NCBI GenBank assembly: GCA_958296175.1
Contig: OY282448.1
Span: 124,001-188,000, forward strand
Direction of reading: 5' to 3'
From: an uncultured Chloroflexota bacterium
GTDB taxonomy: Bacteria; Chloroflexota; UBA11872
Length of the DNA stretch: 64,000 nucleotides
The position numbers and the translations under genes were made by a program. Of the stretch, positions 32,736 to 45,279 are shown piece by piece. A model generated the notes under the pieces. The model did no database searches. It saw only the letters and a program-made list of their open reading frames with translations, and had not been told where the DNA came from. Positions within the stretch are counted from its first letter, which is position 1. Each line of letters begins with the position of its first letter.

Positions 32736-35147
32736 ATGCCTTGGCATTCCGCCGCCCCGCCGCACCTTGTGACGCGCGCCGCCCAGCGCATTGCGGCGGC
32801 GGCGGCGCGCGCGCCGTTCCCGGCGCTGGTATTGGCCGCGGCGCTGCTGTTTGCCGCCGTGGGCGCGCTCGTTCTGGACGACTACGGGATGGGGTCGGAC
32901 GAACTGCTGCAGCGCCAGATCGCCACCGGCGTCGCGGACTTCGTCGCGGGCGACGACGACGCCCTGCCCGCCGGCCACGACCGCTTCTACGGCGCGGCCT
33001 TCGAGCTGCCGCTGCTGCTGGCCGAGCGCGCGCTGGGTCTTCAGGACAGCCGCGCCATCTTCCTGCTGCGCCGCGCCCTGTCGCATCTGGTCTTCATCGC
33101 CGGCGGGGTGGTTGGCGCTCTGCTGGCCTGGCGCATCTTCGGCAGCCGCTGGCTGGGTCTGTTGACCATGCTGCTGTTCCTGCTGCATCCGCGCATCTAC
33201 GCGCAATCCTTCTTCAATACCAAGGACCCGTCGTTTGCGGCCGCGTTCATGCTGGCGCTCTATCTCGTCCACCGCGCGTTTCGCCGCGGCACGCCGGGCG
33301 CGTTCGCGCTGTGCGGCGCCGCCGTCGGGCTGGCCGTCAACCTGCGCGTCTTCGGCCTGATCTTGCTGCCGGCCGTGCTGGCGCTGCTGGCGCTGGACGT
33401 CTGGCAGGCCGCCGACGCCAGAGCGCGGCGGCGCGCGCTGCTCGGGGGCGGGGCTTTCGCCGCCGCCGCGCTGCTGACTATCTACGCCCTGCATCCCTAC
33501 TACTGGGAAAATCCGCTGCGGATGCTCGACGCGGTTACGACGCTTGCCCGGCATCCAAGTATCTTCAGGTCACGGTTTCTGGGCGAGATGATCTGGACGG
33601 ACGCGGTTCCGCCGCATTACATCCCGACGTGGTTCGCCGTCACGGCGCCGCCGGTCACGCTGCTGCTGGGGGCGCTGGGCGCGGCGGTGATCCTGGGCCG
33701 CGCCGCGCGGCGCCCGCGGGCGGCGGCGGCCAACGGCGCCCTGCGCTTCCAGCTGCTGCTGCTGGGCTGCGCCGTGCTGCCGGTGCTCGTCGTCATCGTG
33801 ATCCAGGCGCACGTCTATGGCGGCTGGAAGCACATGTACTTCTTGTGGGCGCCTTTCAGCCTGCTGGCGGCGGCCGGCGCGCAATGGCTGGCCGGGACGC
33901 CGGCCATGGCGGGGGCGGCGCACGCGGCCCAGACCCGCGTCCGCACGGCGCCCGCGGCTCCGTACACAAACAGTGCACGGGGGGGGTACAGGCGCACGGC
34001 GCACACGCTGCGGCGGGCGGCCGCGGTCGGGGCGGCGGGCCTGGGCGCGCTCAGCACCGTCGTCTCCATGGCCGCGCTGCACCCCCACGAAAAGGTCTAC
34101 TTCAGTCCGCTCCTGCAGCCGTCCAACGCCGTGGCGCAGAACTTTTCCCCGGATGGGAGCCCCTCGTCACGCGGCCAGGGCTTGGAGTATCTGCTCCAGC
34201 GCTATCCCGACGACTTGTTGTTTGTCCCGGACATTGCACGCCGCGGGGATGCGTACATGCTGCCCGAAGCGCAACGGCGGCGATTGCTGGCGCTGACGGG
34301 CGTCCAGCTTGGCATCGTGTCCCTCGACGACGGCGGCTGGGCGCCCCTGCCCCCCGGAACGCGGCCGCCGGTCGTGCACCAGGTGCGGGCGTACGGCGGC
34401 GTGGTCGCCAGCACCCGCGCGCCCACGCGGTTCCGCGACGTGGCCGCGGCCGCCGACGCCGGCGCCTTCGGTCCCCCAGCCGCGCGCGCAGACTTCGACG
34501 TCTATCTCACCGACACCGCGCTGATCTATCACAAGCGCCCCTGCGGCGCCGACGACCTCGACGCCGCGCGCTTCTTCCTGCACGTCGTCCCCGCGAACCC
34601 GGCCGACCTGCCCGCCTACCGCGCGCCGCACGGCTTCGACAATCTGGACCTCGTCTTCGACCACAGCAGCGCCGCCGCCCACGGGCTGTGTCTGGCGGTC
34701 GTCTCACTCCCAACCTACGCCCTGGCCCACGTCCGCACCGGCCAATACGTCCCCGGTGCCGGCGACGTCTGGGACGCGGAGTTCGCCGTTGCCGAGGCCC
34801 CGCTCGGCGGCGTGCGGCGCTCGACGTTCGACGTCGAGCTGGACGGAGCGGCGCTGACCTACCGCAAGACGCCTTGCACGGCGGACGACGTGCGCCAGCG
34901 CTTCTTCCTGCACGTCACGCCCGCCCACGCGGCCGACCTGCGCGCCGACCGCGCACGGTACGGCGCCGAGCTGCTCGACTTCGACTTCGCCGAGCACGGG
35001 GCGTTCGTGGACGGCGGCTGCCGGGCGCGCGTCGCGCTCCCCGCCTGGCCCATCGCCCGCATCGACACGGGGCAGCGTGCCGTGAGCCTGGAGCGCGCGT
35101 GGGAGGTGTCTTTCGTGAAGACCCGCACGGCGCAGGTCGACCGCTGA
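32736..35147 (+). CDS. GT39-like membrane protein, paralogue 3, with tandem C-terminal domains
   Basis: 803 aa from ATG 32736 (GTG 32646 is an alternative). Hydrophobic GT-C region with DDYGMGSDELLQRQ; the loop reads TKDPSFAAAFMLALY. Its two C-terminal modules start FDVYLTDTALIYHKRPC and FDVELDGAALTYRKTPC. Long stretches are identical to paralogue 2 at the nucleotide level, so the two copies may exchange sequence by gene conversion. The protein contains a short N-terminal signal-anchor-like helix (FPALVLAAALLFAAVGALV) at the start. Confidence 0.82.
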   Translation: MPWHSAAPPHLVTRAAQRIAAAAARAPFPALVLAAALLFAAVGALVLDDYGMGSDELLQRQIATGVADFVAGDDDALPAGHDRFYGAAFELPLLLAERALGLQDSRAIFLLRRALSHLVFIAGGVVGALLAWRIFGSRWLGLLTMLLFLLHPRIYAQSFFNTKDPSFAAAFMLALYLVHRAFRRGTPGAFALCGAAVGLAVNLRVFGLILLPAVLALLALDVWQAADARARRRALLGGGAFAAAALLTIYALHPYYWENPLRMLDAVTTLARHPSIFRSRFLGEMIWTDAVPPHYIPTWFAVTAPPVTLLLGALGAAVILGRAARRPRAAAANGALRFQLLLLGCAVLPVLVVIVIQAHVYGGWKHMYFLWAPFSLLAAAGAQWLAGTPAMAGAAHAAQTRVRTAPAAPYTNSARGGYRRTAHTLRRAAAVGAAGLGALSTVVSMAALHPHEKVYFSPLLQPSNAVAQNFSPDGSPSSRGQGLEYLLQRYPDDLLFVPDIARRGDAYMLPEAQRRRLLALTGVQLGIVSLDDGGWAPLPPGTRPPVVHQVRAYGGVVASTRAPTRFRDVAAAADAGAFGPPAARADFDVYLTDTALIYHKRPCGADDLDAARFFLHVVPANPADLPAYRAPHGFDNLDLVFDHSSAAAHGLCLAVVSLPTYALAHVRTGQYVPGAGDVWDAEFAVAEAPLGGVRRSTFDVELDGAALTYRKTPCTADDVRQRFFLHVTPAHAADLRADRARYGAELLDFDFAEHGAFVDGGCRARVALPAWPIARIDTGQRAVSLERAWEVSFVKTRTAQVDR

Positions 35148-35328
35148 GGCGAGCCGTCGCTGCTGGTGGACCGCGGGGTTCCGCTGGCGCAGGCGGCCGA
35201 GGCGCACCGCGCGCGCCTAGCGACCGGTCGGCCGGCCAGGAATCACTGCGCCGCGCCGTCGTGCACGCGGGGTCTCCGCGCCGTGCGGCGTGGGGAGCGC
35301 GCCTGGGGACGGCGGCGCGCGCCGGGGG
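35148..35328 (+). pseudogene. Possible remnant of an oxidoreductase C-terminus
   Basis: The short frame LLVDRGVPLAQAAEAHRARLA resembles the C-terminal end of medium-chain dehydrogenase/quinone-oxidoreductase proteins, where a PL-x-x-A-A-E-A-H pattern occurs. No remaining Rossmann part was found upstream, because paralogue 3 ends there. It may be coincidence. Confidence 0.25.
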
Positions 35329-38300
35329 TCAGCCGGCGGCGGCTGGGGCTGGCGCCGGGGCTTCCTGGGGCAGGCCGTCCACCAGCGTGAGCGTGTGGCC
35401 GTATTGCGCGGCGACCCGCGGGCCTGGGGTGACGATGCCGGTGAGGTTGAGCGGATCGACGGCGGCGATCTGGACGGCGGCGCCGTCGGCGGGGCCGCGC
35501 CGCACCTGGCGCAGGGCCTTGACGGCGCTGGGGAGAGCGAACTGCGCGCCTGAGAACCCGGCCACGAAGCGCCCGCCGCGAATCTCGCCGCGCGCTTCGA
35601 AGGTGCGCAGGGCGCGCAGCACGTCGCGCCAGGGCGCGCGCAGGCTTTCCCGCTGCACCAGGTCGTAAAAAACCACGCCGTAGCGTTCCAGCAGCACCAC
35701 GGCCACGGCTTCGGCCAGGTCGTCGCGGTCGAGCGGGTCGGCGGCGGCGTCCAGCAGGGACCAGCGGCCGGGCGGCCCGCCGGCGGCGAAGCGGCTGCGA
35801 GCGCGCGCCGGCCGCCAGCGGCGGCGGCGCGAGGCGGACGCCCAGCCGGCGGCGATGGCGCGCAGGCTCTGAAAGCCGTCGGATGCGATGCGGCCGGCGG
35901 CGATGAGGTCGCGCAGGCCGTCTTCCACGTCGGACGGCAGGCGGCGCGTGTGCCGCACGATCTGCTCGAAGAAGAGGGCGCCGCGGTCATGCAGCAGCGC
36001 CTCGATCTCGCGCGCCGCGCCGTGCAAGCCGTTCGGCGCGGCTGGGCCGCGCGCATCCGCGGCCTGGTCGGACCAGCGCGCCGCGCGCAGCAGCACGTGA
36101 AAGTCTTCGCGCATGCCCAGGGCCAGGGGCGTGGCGCGCGTGGCGGCCGCGCCGCGCCGGTCGGCCTCGGCGGCGCGCTGGCTCAGCCGGCCCCACACCA
36201 CCTCGCCCGACAAGCAGAGGTCGTCCAGCCACTGCGGCTGGTAATCGGCCACGCGCGCGGCCAGCACCTGGCGTTCCCATGCGCCGACGGGAATCTCGAA
36301 GCCTTGCAGCTGCTGGATGACGCGCCGCAGGCCGGCTTTGCCGTGCAGCTGGCAGCCCGGCGCCAAACGCTGCCAGCGGAGCAGAAAGCGCATGAAGTCG
36401 CGGGCGGAGACTGGATCGATCTCGCGCCGCAGCCGCTCCAGGGTCAGGCGGTGGATGCGCGCCAGGAGCCGCCGGTCGCAGAACTCCTGCGCGTCCACGC
36501 CGCGGAACGCGCCGCGCAGCACGAACCCGCCGGCTTCCAGCTGCACCAGGCCGCGCGCCGCGTCGATGGCGGGCAGGCCGCAGCGGTCGGCCAGCTCGCC
36601 GTCGGTTATCGGGCCAGCGGCGGCCGCGTGGCCGCGCAGCAGGCGCCGCCGCGCTTCGTCCCGGTCGGCAACGGTGGTGGCCGCGCCCGGCGGCAGTTGC
36701 AGCGGCGGGACGCCGCAATCGGGGAACAGCAGGCGCACCAGGCGCACGTGCTCGGCCGCGAACCAGACGCGGCGGCCGTCGACGTGGACGCTGGCCGCGC
36801 GCCCGCGGGCGGCCAGCTCGTGCAGCCAGCCGCGCCAGGGGCGCACGGCCTCCTCGCGGACGGCAACGAAGCTCAGGAGCGCTTCGTGCACTTCCTCGCT
36901 GTCGCGCGGCTGCGGCCACGCCTCCTGGCGCACGCGCGCAACGGCTTCGGGGTCGAGGCGGCGCAGGTCGCGGGAGCTGTCGGGCAAGGCGCGCCCCACC
37001 GCAACGGCGCGGGAGCGGCGCTCTTCCAGCGGCGCGTCGTCCAGAAACGTGTAGGGCTTGCCGTTCAGCACCTCGTGCGCCAGCGGCGACGGCTCGGTGG
37101 TGTCGCGCGCGTGATAGCGAATGCCGCCCGCCTCCACGCGGCCCAGGGTGTCCACCAGCCCGTGCACGTCCATGGCCTCGTACAGACAGTCGTGGATGGT
37201 TTGCCGGATCAAGGGGTGGTCGGGCGGCGTGAGCGGGCCGGACAGGTTCTCCTGGCAGCCGATCTGTTCGGGAAACACCGCCGCCATCAGATCGTCGGCG
37301 CGCATGCGCTGGATGTTGGGCGGCATGCGCTTGCCGCCGCGCATGCGCGGAATGGCCAGGGCGCGCGCCAGGTTCCAGCGCCAGCGCGTGGGAAACAGGG
37401 GGGTGTAAAGAATGGACTGCTGCACCGAGGCCGCGGCGTTGCCGGCGGTGACGTAGCGGTAGGTCTCTTCGAGCGGGAACGAGTGCTGCGGTCCCAGCGA
37501 GAGCAGGATGGCGTCGTCGTTGGCGGCGGCTTGCAGCTCGAAGTCGAAGCGCACGCAGAAACGCTTGCGCAGGGCCAGCCCCCAGGCGCGGTTGACGCGC
37601 TGGCCGAACGGCGCGTGCACCACCAGCTGCATGCCGCCGGACTCGTCGAAGAAGCGTTCGAACACCACGTCCTGGTCGGACGGCATGACGCGCAGGCTGG
37701 CGTAGGCGGCGCGCAGATAGTCGGCGGCTTGCCGCGCGCCCAGGTCCGACAAGGCGCAGGCGGCGCGCAGCCAGGGCACCAGCTCGGGGTCGTCGAGCCG
37801 CTGGACGACATCGCGGCGCAGGCGGCCGACTTCCTGGGAAAGTTCGGCCGTGCGGCCGGGGGCTTCGCCCAACCAGAACGGGATGGTGGGCGGCGCGCCC
37901 TGCGCGTCCACGACGCGCACGGTGTTCTGCGCCACGCGGCGAATCTGCCAGGAGGTGCTGCCCAGCAGAAAGATGTCGCCCGCCATGCTCTCGATGGCGA
38001 AGTCTTCGTTGACGGAGCCGACGTAGGTCTCGTCCGGCTCGGCCACCACGCGGTAGTCGCCCATTTCGGGGATGGTGCCGCCGTTTTGGAGCGCGGTGAG
38101 GCGGGCGGCGCGGCGCCCCCGCACCACGCCGTTGATGCGGTCGTGGTGCAGCAGCGGCGGCGCGCGCCCGGCGCCGTCGCCGATGCCGGCGGCCAGCACC
38201 TGCACGATCTCGTCGAACGCCGCGCGCGGCAGCGTTCGATAGGGCGCCGCCGCGCGCACGAGCGCAAAGAGGTCGTCCACGGCCCAGTCTTCGCAGGCGG

Positions 38301-39597
38301 CTTCGGCCACGATCTGCTGGGCCAGCACGTCGAGCGGCGCGGACGGCTGCACGATGCGGTCGAGCAGACCCGCGCGCACGGCGCGCACGAGCGCCGCGCT
38401 TTCCACCAGCTCGTCGCGCGTGGTGGGGAACAGGCGGCCTTTGGGTTGCAGCCCCAGCGAGTGGCCGGAGCGGCCGATGCGTTGCAGCAAGGCGGCGATG
38501 CTGCGCGGCGAGCCCATCTGACACACCAGGTCGATGCTGCCGATGTCGATGCCCAGTTCGAGCGAGGCGGTGGCCACCAGCGCCCGTAGGCCGCCCTCTT
38601 TGAGCTGCTGTTCCACGCGCTGGCGGCGCTCTTTGGACAGGCTGCCGTGGTGGCTGGCCACGGCCAGATCGCCCACACGCGCGCGCAGGTTGTGGGCCAC
38701 GCGCTCGGCCAGCGCGCGCGTGTTGACGAAGACCAGCGTGGTGTGGTGTTCGGCGATCAGTTCGGCCATGCGGTCGTAGGTGAGGTCCATCTGTTCGCGC
38801 GGGGCCACGGCTTCCAGGTCGGTGGGCGGCGTCTCGATCGCCAGGTCCAGATCGCGCGCGTGGCCCAGGTCGATCACGCTGCACGGCCGCGGCTGGCCGT
38901 CGGCGGCGCGGCCGGTGAGCAGCGCCGCAATCTCGTCGATGGGCCGCTGCGTGGCCGACAGCCCGATGCGCTGGGGGCGCCGCTCGCAGACGTGGTCCAG
39001 CCGCGCCAGCGACAGGGCCAGATGCACGCCGCGGCGGTCGCGCGCCAGGGCGTGGATTTCGTCCACGATAACGGTGTCCACGCGGCGCAGGGTCTCGCGC
39101 GACTTTGCGGCCGTTAGCACCAGGTAGAGCGACTCGGGCGTGGTTATCAGGATGTGCGGCGGACGCTGCACCATCGCGCGGCGCTGCGCGGCGGGCGTGT
39201 CGCCGGTGCGCACCGCCGCCCGAATGTCGGGCGCCGCCGCGCCGCGCGCCGCGGCCAGCTCGCGGATCTGCTGCAGCGGCGCTTGCAGGTTGCGTTCGAT
39301 GTCGTTGCCCAGCGCCTTGAGCGGCGACACGTAGACGATGCGCGTGACCGGGTCGAGCGGCGCGGCCTCCCCCTGCCGCATCAGCCTGTCGATGCCGGTC
39401 AAAAACGCCGCCAGCGTCTTGCCCGACCCGGTCGGCGCGGCCACCAGCGTGTCGCTCCCGGCCCGAATCGACGGCCACGCCGCCGCCTGCGCGTCTGTCG
39501 GCGCGCTGAACTGGGACCGAAACCACGCCGCAACGCTGGGGTGAAACCCCAGCCCCGCAAGGCCGCCCGCGGCCGCGCCGTGGTCAGTCGCCGACAT
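35329..39597 (-). CDS. lhr: Lhr-family ATP-dependent helicase
   Basis: 1422 aa from ATG 39597. A DNA-repair-related superfamily 2 helicase of the large Lhr type. Walker A is APTGSGKT (residues 54-61), Walker B VDEIH near 178-182, followed by SATQRPIDE (motif III). The second RecA domain has GSPRSIAALLQRIGRSGHS (motif VI) and SLELGIDIGSIDL (motif V). The remaining ~900 residues form the winged-helix and beta-barrel parts (Lhr core and C-terminal domain). It would unwind RNA:DNA hybrids with 3'-5' polarity. It starts divergent to the dipeptidase gene, 218 nt apart. Confidence 0.94.
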   Translation of the reverse strand: MSATDHGAAAGGLAGLGFHPSVAAWFRSQFSAPTDAQAAAWPSIRAGSDTLVAAPTGSGKTLAAFLTGIDRLMRQGEAAPLDPVTRIVYVSPLKALGNDIERNLQAPLQQIRELAAARGAAAPDIRAAVRTGDTPAAQRRAMVQRPPHILITTPESLYLVLTAAKSRETLRRVDTVIVDEIHALARDRRGVHLALSLARLDHVCERRPQRIGLSATQRPIDEIAALLTGRAADGQPRPCSVIDLGHARDLDLAIETPPTDLEAVAPREQMDLTYDRMAELIAEHHTTLVFVNTRALAERVAHNLRARVGDLAVASHHGSLSKERRQRVEQQLKEGGLRALVATASLELGIDIGSIDLVCQMGSPRSIAALLQRIGRSGHSLGLQPKGRLFPTTRDELVESAALVRAVRAGLLDRIVQPSAPLDVLAQQIVAEAACEDWAVDDLFALVRAAAPYRTLPRAAFDEIVQVLAAGIGDGAGRAPPLLHHDRINGVVRGRRAARLTALQNGGTIPEMGDYRVVAEPDETYVGSVNEDFAIESMAGDIFLLGSTSWQIRRVAQNTVRVVDAQGAPPTIPFWLGEAPGRTAELSQEVGRLRRDVVQRLDDPELVPWLRAACALSDLGARQAADYLRAAYASLRVMPSDQDVVFERFFDESGGMQLVVHAPFGQRVNRAWGLALRKRFCVRFDFELQAAANDDAILLSLGPQHSFPLEETYRYVTAGNAAASVQQSILYTPLFPTRWRWNLARALAIPRMRGGKRMPPNIQRMRADDLMAAVFPEQIGCQENLSGPLTPPDHPLIRQTIHDCLYEAMDVHGLVDTLGRVEAGGIRYHARDTTEPSPLAHEVLNGKPYTFLDDAPLEERRSRAVAVGRALPDSSRDLRRLDPEAVARVRQEAWPQPRDSEEVHEALLSFVAVREEAVRPWRGWLHELAARGRAASVHVDGRRVWFAAEHVRLVRLLFPDCGVPPLQLPPGAATTVADRDEARRRLLRGHAAAAGPITDGELADRCGLPAIDAARGLVQLEAGGFVLRGAFRGVDAQEFCDRRLLARIHRLTLERLRREIDPVSARDFMRFLLRWQRLAPGCQLHGKAGLRRVIQQLQGFEIPVGAWERQVLAARVADYQPQWLDDLCLSGEVVWGRLSQRAAEADRRGAAATRATPLALGMREDFHVLLRAARWSDQAADARGPAAPNGLHGAAREIEALLHDRGALFFEQIVRHTRRLPSDVEDGLRDLIAAGRIASDGFQSLRAIAAGWASASRRRRWRPARARSRFAAGGPPGRWSLLDAAADPLDRDDLAEAVAVVLLERYGVVFYDLVQRESLRAPWRDVLRALRTFEARGEIRGGRFVAGFSGAQFALPSAVKALRQVRRGPADGAAVQIAAVDPLNLTGIVTPGPRVAAQYGHTLTLVDGLPQEAPAPAPAAAG

Positions 39598-39815
39598 AGG
39601 CCCGCATTCTACACGAACGAATGACGAACCGACGCCATCGGACGTCCACGGCCCGCGCAATCGCTCCGGCGCGAGCCGTCCGCGGGGAGCGGGGGCGCCG
39701 CCGATGGTCGGCGCGGCGCGTGCGGCGCCTTGCGCCCTGCGGCGTGATTCGCCCTGCGCCTTGCCGAAGGCGTAGCCTTGCCGGCGCTAGGGTCGTCGTC
39801 CCGGAGAGGAACGCC

Positions 39816-41108
39816 ATGCCCGCCCAGACCACTCCGCCAGCCGAGGCCGCCGAGGCCGCCGCGTCGACCCGGCCCGCCGAGGCCGGGTCGTCCGGCGCCC
39901 GCGTGACGGTGCTGGCGCATCTGCACATGCAACGCGAGATCACCGCGCAGCGCGTCGAGTACGTCGACCCTGCCGCCGACGTTCCCGGGCGGCAGGTGGA
40001 CATCCCGAAACTGCGGCGCGGCGGCGTGTCGTGCGTCTGGCTGTCCCTGGGCGCGCCGGGCGAGTTCACGGTCGACCCGCGCAACGCTATGCACGGCTGC
40101 GAGCATCCAAACACCGCCGTGGCGCGGCGCACGCTGTTCGAGGGCGCGGCGGGCGTGCAGCGCGTCCTGCGCGGGTTCGACGCCGTGCGCCGTCTGTGCG
40201 GCGCCTCCCGCAGCCTGACGCTGGCAACCTCCACGGCCGACGTCCGCGCGGCGGCGGCGGCTGGCCAGACCGCGGTGCTGCTGCACACCGAAAACCTGCT
40301 GCTGGGGGACGACCTGGCCATGCTGCGCGCCTACCACCAGGTGGGGCTGCGGGTCACGGGACTGGTGCACGCCGCGCCGCTGCCCTGGATCGACTGCGAC
40401 GCCGAGCAGCGCGTCCCCGGCGGCCTGACGGCGTTCGGCCGCGCGGTGGTGCGCGAGCTGAACCGGCTGGGCATCCTGATCGACGTCTCGCATGCCTCGC
40501 CCCGCGCCATCGACCACGTGCTGGCGGAAAGCTCCCACCCCATCGCGGCCTCGCATTCCAACCCGCGCGCGGTCAGCCCGCTGCGGCGCAACCTCTCGGA
40601 CGACCACATCCGGCGCATTGCCGACGGCGGCGGCGTTATCGGCGTGCATTGCTCGTCGGCGTTCGCAGACATCGGCTGCCTGCACGGCCGCACCGCAGGC
40701 CCCGGCGTCCAGGCCGTCGACCCCGCCCAGCGGCTGGCGCTGCTGGCCGACGTGCGGCGGGGCGCGGTCGATCCGTTCGAGGCCGAAGCCCGCTTCCGCC
40801 GCGGCGGCGATCCGCCGCTGTATGGCTCGCTTCCCACGGTTGGCCTGGACGCACTGGTCGACGCGACGGACTACCTGGTGAACCTGGCGGGCGCCGACCA
40901 CGTGGGCATCGGCACGGACTTCAACGGCCTGGAAGACCCGGTGGAGGGCTTCGCCGCGGTCGACCAGACGCCGCAGTTCTTGGCCGCGCTGGAACGCCGC
41001 GGCTACAGCGCGCGCACCCTGGACGCCATCGCAGGCGAGAATTTCATGCGCGTGATGGCGGACGTGATCGACAAAGGCCCTGCGCCCGCCGCGGATACCT
41101 CGGACTAA
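39816..41108 (+). CDS. Membrane dipeptidase family (M19) amidohydrolase
   Basis: 430 aa. The zinc-binding pattern of renal-type dipeptidases is partly present: TEN with the bridging Glu, then DVSHASP and ASHSN, both His, and GIGTDFNG with the late Asp. The first HxD motif normally seen in the N-terminal region reads AHLHM here, so the Asp ligand is missing or replaced. The family hydrolyses dipeptides, including D-amino-acid ones. SD (GGAGAGGAA) precedes ATG 39816. Either the missing ligand means another substrate or an inactive enzyme. Confidence 0.82.
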   Translation: MPAQTTPPAEAAEAAASTRPAEAGSSGARVTVLAHLHMQREITAQRVEYVDPAADVPGRQVDIPKLRRGGVSCVWLSLGAPGEFTVDPRNAMHGCEHPNTAVARRTLFEGAAGVQRVLRGFDAVRRLCGASRSLTLATSTADVRAAAAAGQTAVLLHTENLLLGDDLAMLRAYHQVGLRVTGLVHAAPLPWIDCDAEQRVPGGLTAFGRAVVRELNRLGILIDVSHASPRAIDHVLAESSHPIAASHSNPRAVSPLRRNLSDDHIRRIADGGGVIGVHCSSAFADIGCLHGRTAGPGVQAVDPAQRLALLADVRRGAVDPFEAEARFRRGGDPPLYGSLPTVGLDALVDATDYLVNLAGADHVGIGTDFNGLEDPVEGFAAVDQTPQFLAALERRGYSARTLDAIAGENFMRVMADVIDKGPAPAADTSD

Positions 41109-41399
41109 ATCCCTGCCGGGTCGGGCCGCGGCGCGCTCGACGGGCCGGCGAACCCCTACGCGGCCGCCAATGGATTCCCGACCCCTATCGAGCGCCCCCA
41201 ATCACGTCCGGGAAAGGCATGGGCGGGCTGCTCGCAGGAATGACGAGTCCTCGAAGACGCCCCCACGTGTGCCGGCCGCCGGCCGCCGCGGAGCCCGGGG
41301 GCATGGAGGCCGGTCGGCGTATGCTGGAAGTGTGCCCGTGCACCGCTGCCGAGCCGACGGGCCGGCGATGGCCCGCCCGCTGCGGAGAAAGGGTCGGCC

Positions 41400-41855
41400 A
41401 TGTCAGCGCGAATTGCCGCGGCCTACGTTCCGGTCGTGCTCACGATTCTCACCGCCGCCTTCGTGTGGACGCTCGTGCGCGACGAGCTCTACTGGCGCGA
41501 GGTGACGGCGGCCCTTACTTCGGACGCGCCGCGCGAACTGGAGGTCGACAGCACGGTCACCGACCTGCCAGTGGCCAGCGGCGTGGGCAAGCCAGTCCGC
41601 CTGCCCGCCGGGCTGTGGGCCGCGGAGCTGCACCTGTCGGAGGGCGACGCGAACGACATCCCCGTATCCCTCAGCTACGCCCGCGGTAACAGCGGCGGCA
41701 GCGTACGATGGCACGGCGGCCGCGATAAAGTCTTCCGCGTGGGCCATGGCAAAGACGCGGATATTCCCCCGGGCCCGGTAATGGTGACCGCCGACGTCCC
41801 CGAAGGCGTGCAGTGGTCCGTCCTTTTCAGGTGTCTGGAGTGCGATGCTAAGTAA
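41400..41855 (+). CDS. Small membrane-anchored hypothetical protein
   Basis: 151 aa. One N-terminal hydrophobic helix (VPVVLTILTAAFVWTLV) followed by an extracytoplasmic-looking beta-rich part (VSLSYARGNSGGSVRWHGGRDKVF). Two Cys close to the C-terminus (RCLECDAK). A possible -10 TATGCT lies near 41319-41324. The 291-nt gap before it holds degenerate GGAATGAC-type repeat parts only. No family recognised. It lies at the edge of the defence island. Confidence 0.65.
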   Translation: MSARIAAAYVPVVLTILTAAFVWTLVRDELYWREVTAALTSDAPRELEVDSTVTDLPVASGVGKPVRLPAGLWAAELHLSEGDANDIPVSLSYARGNSGGSVRWHGGRDKVFRVGHGKDADIPPGPVMVTADVPEGVQWSVLFRCLECDAK

Positions 41856-41930
41856 GCGGCGCGCGGGCCAGGTCTCGGCGCTCGCTCGACCCGGCGGCCC
41901 GTTGCCGCCGCGGCCGTCACCCGCAGCCCC

Positions 41931-45086
<3,156 letters not shown>

Positions 45087-45279
45087 AGAAATGCCCGCGG
45101 AGCACAGGCCTCGCTGTCCAGACCCTCCAAGCCCCGCGCCCGCCGTGACGCCGCCGCGGCACCGCTCACGCCTCACTCCCCCGCGGCTCGGCCTCCCCCG
45201 CCACCCGCGCGATGGCGTCCAGCTTCACGCTCGCCCTGAATTGCACGTCGATCACGGAACGCATTGCCTGGTGTCGGCT

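Noticed and set aside
35148..35328. Complete small gene downstream of the third GT39 copy
   Set aside because: The visible similarity is limited to about 20 residues of an oxidoreductase end; no start or domain supports a gene.
45166..45264. 32-aa open frame between hsdR and the unknown gene
   Set aside because: Too short and without ribosome site or motif; cannot be distinguished from chance.
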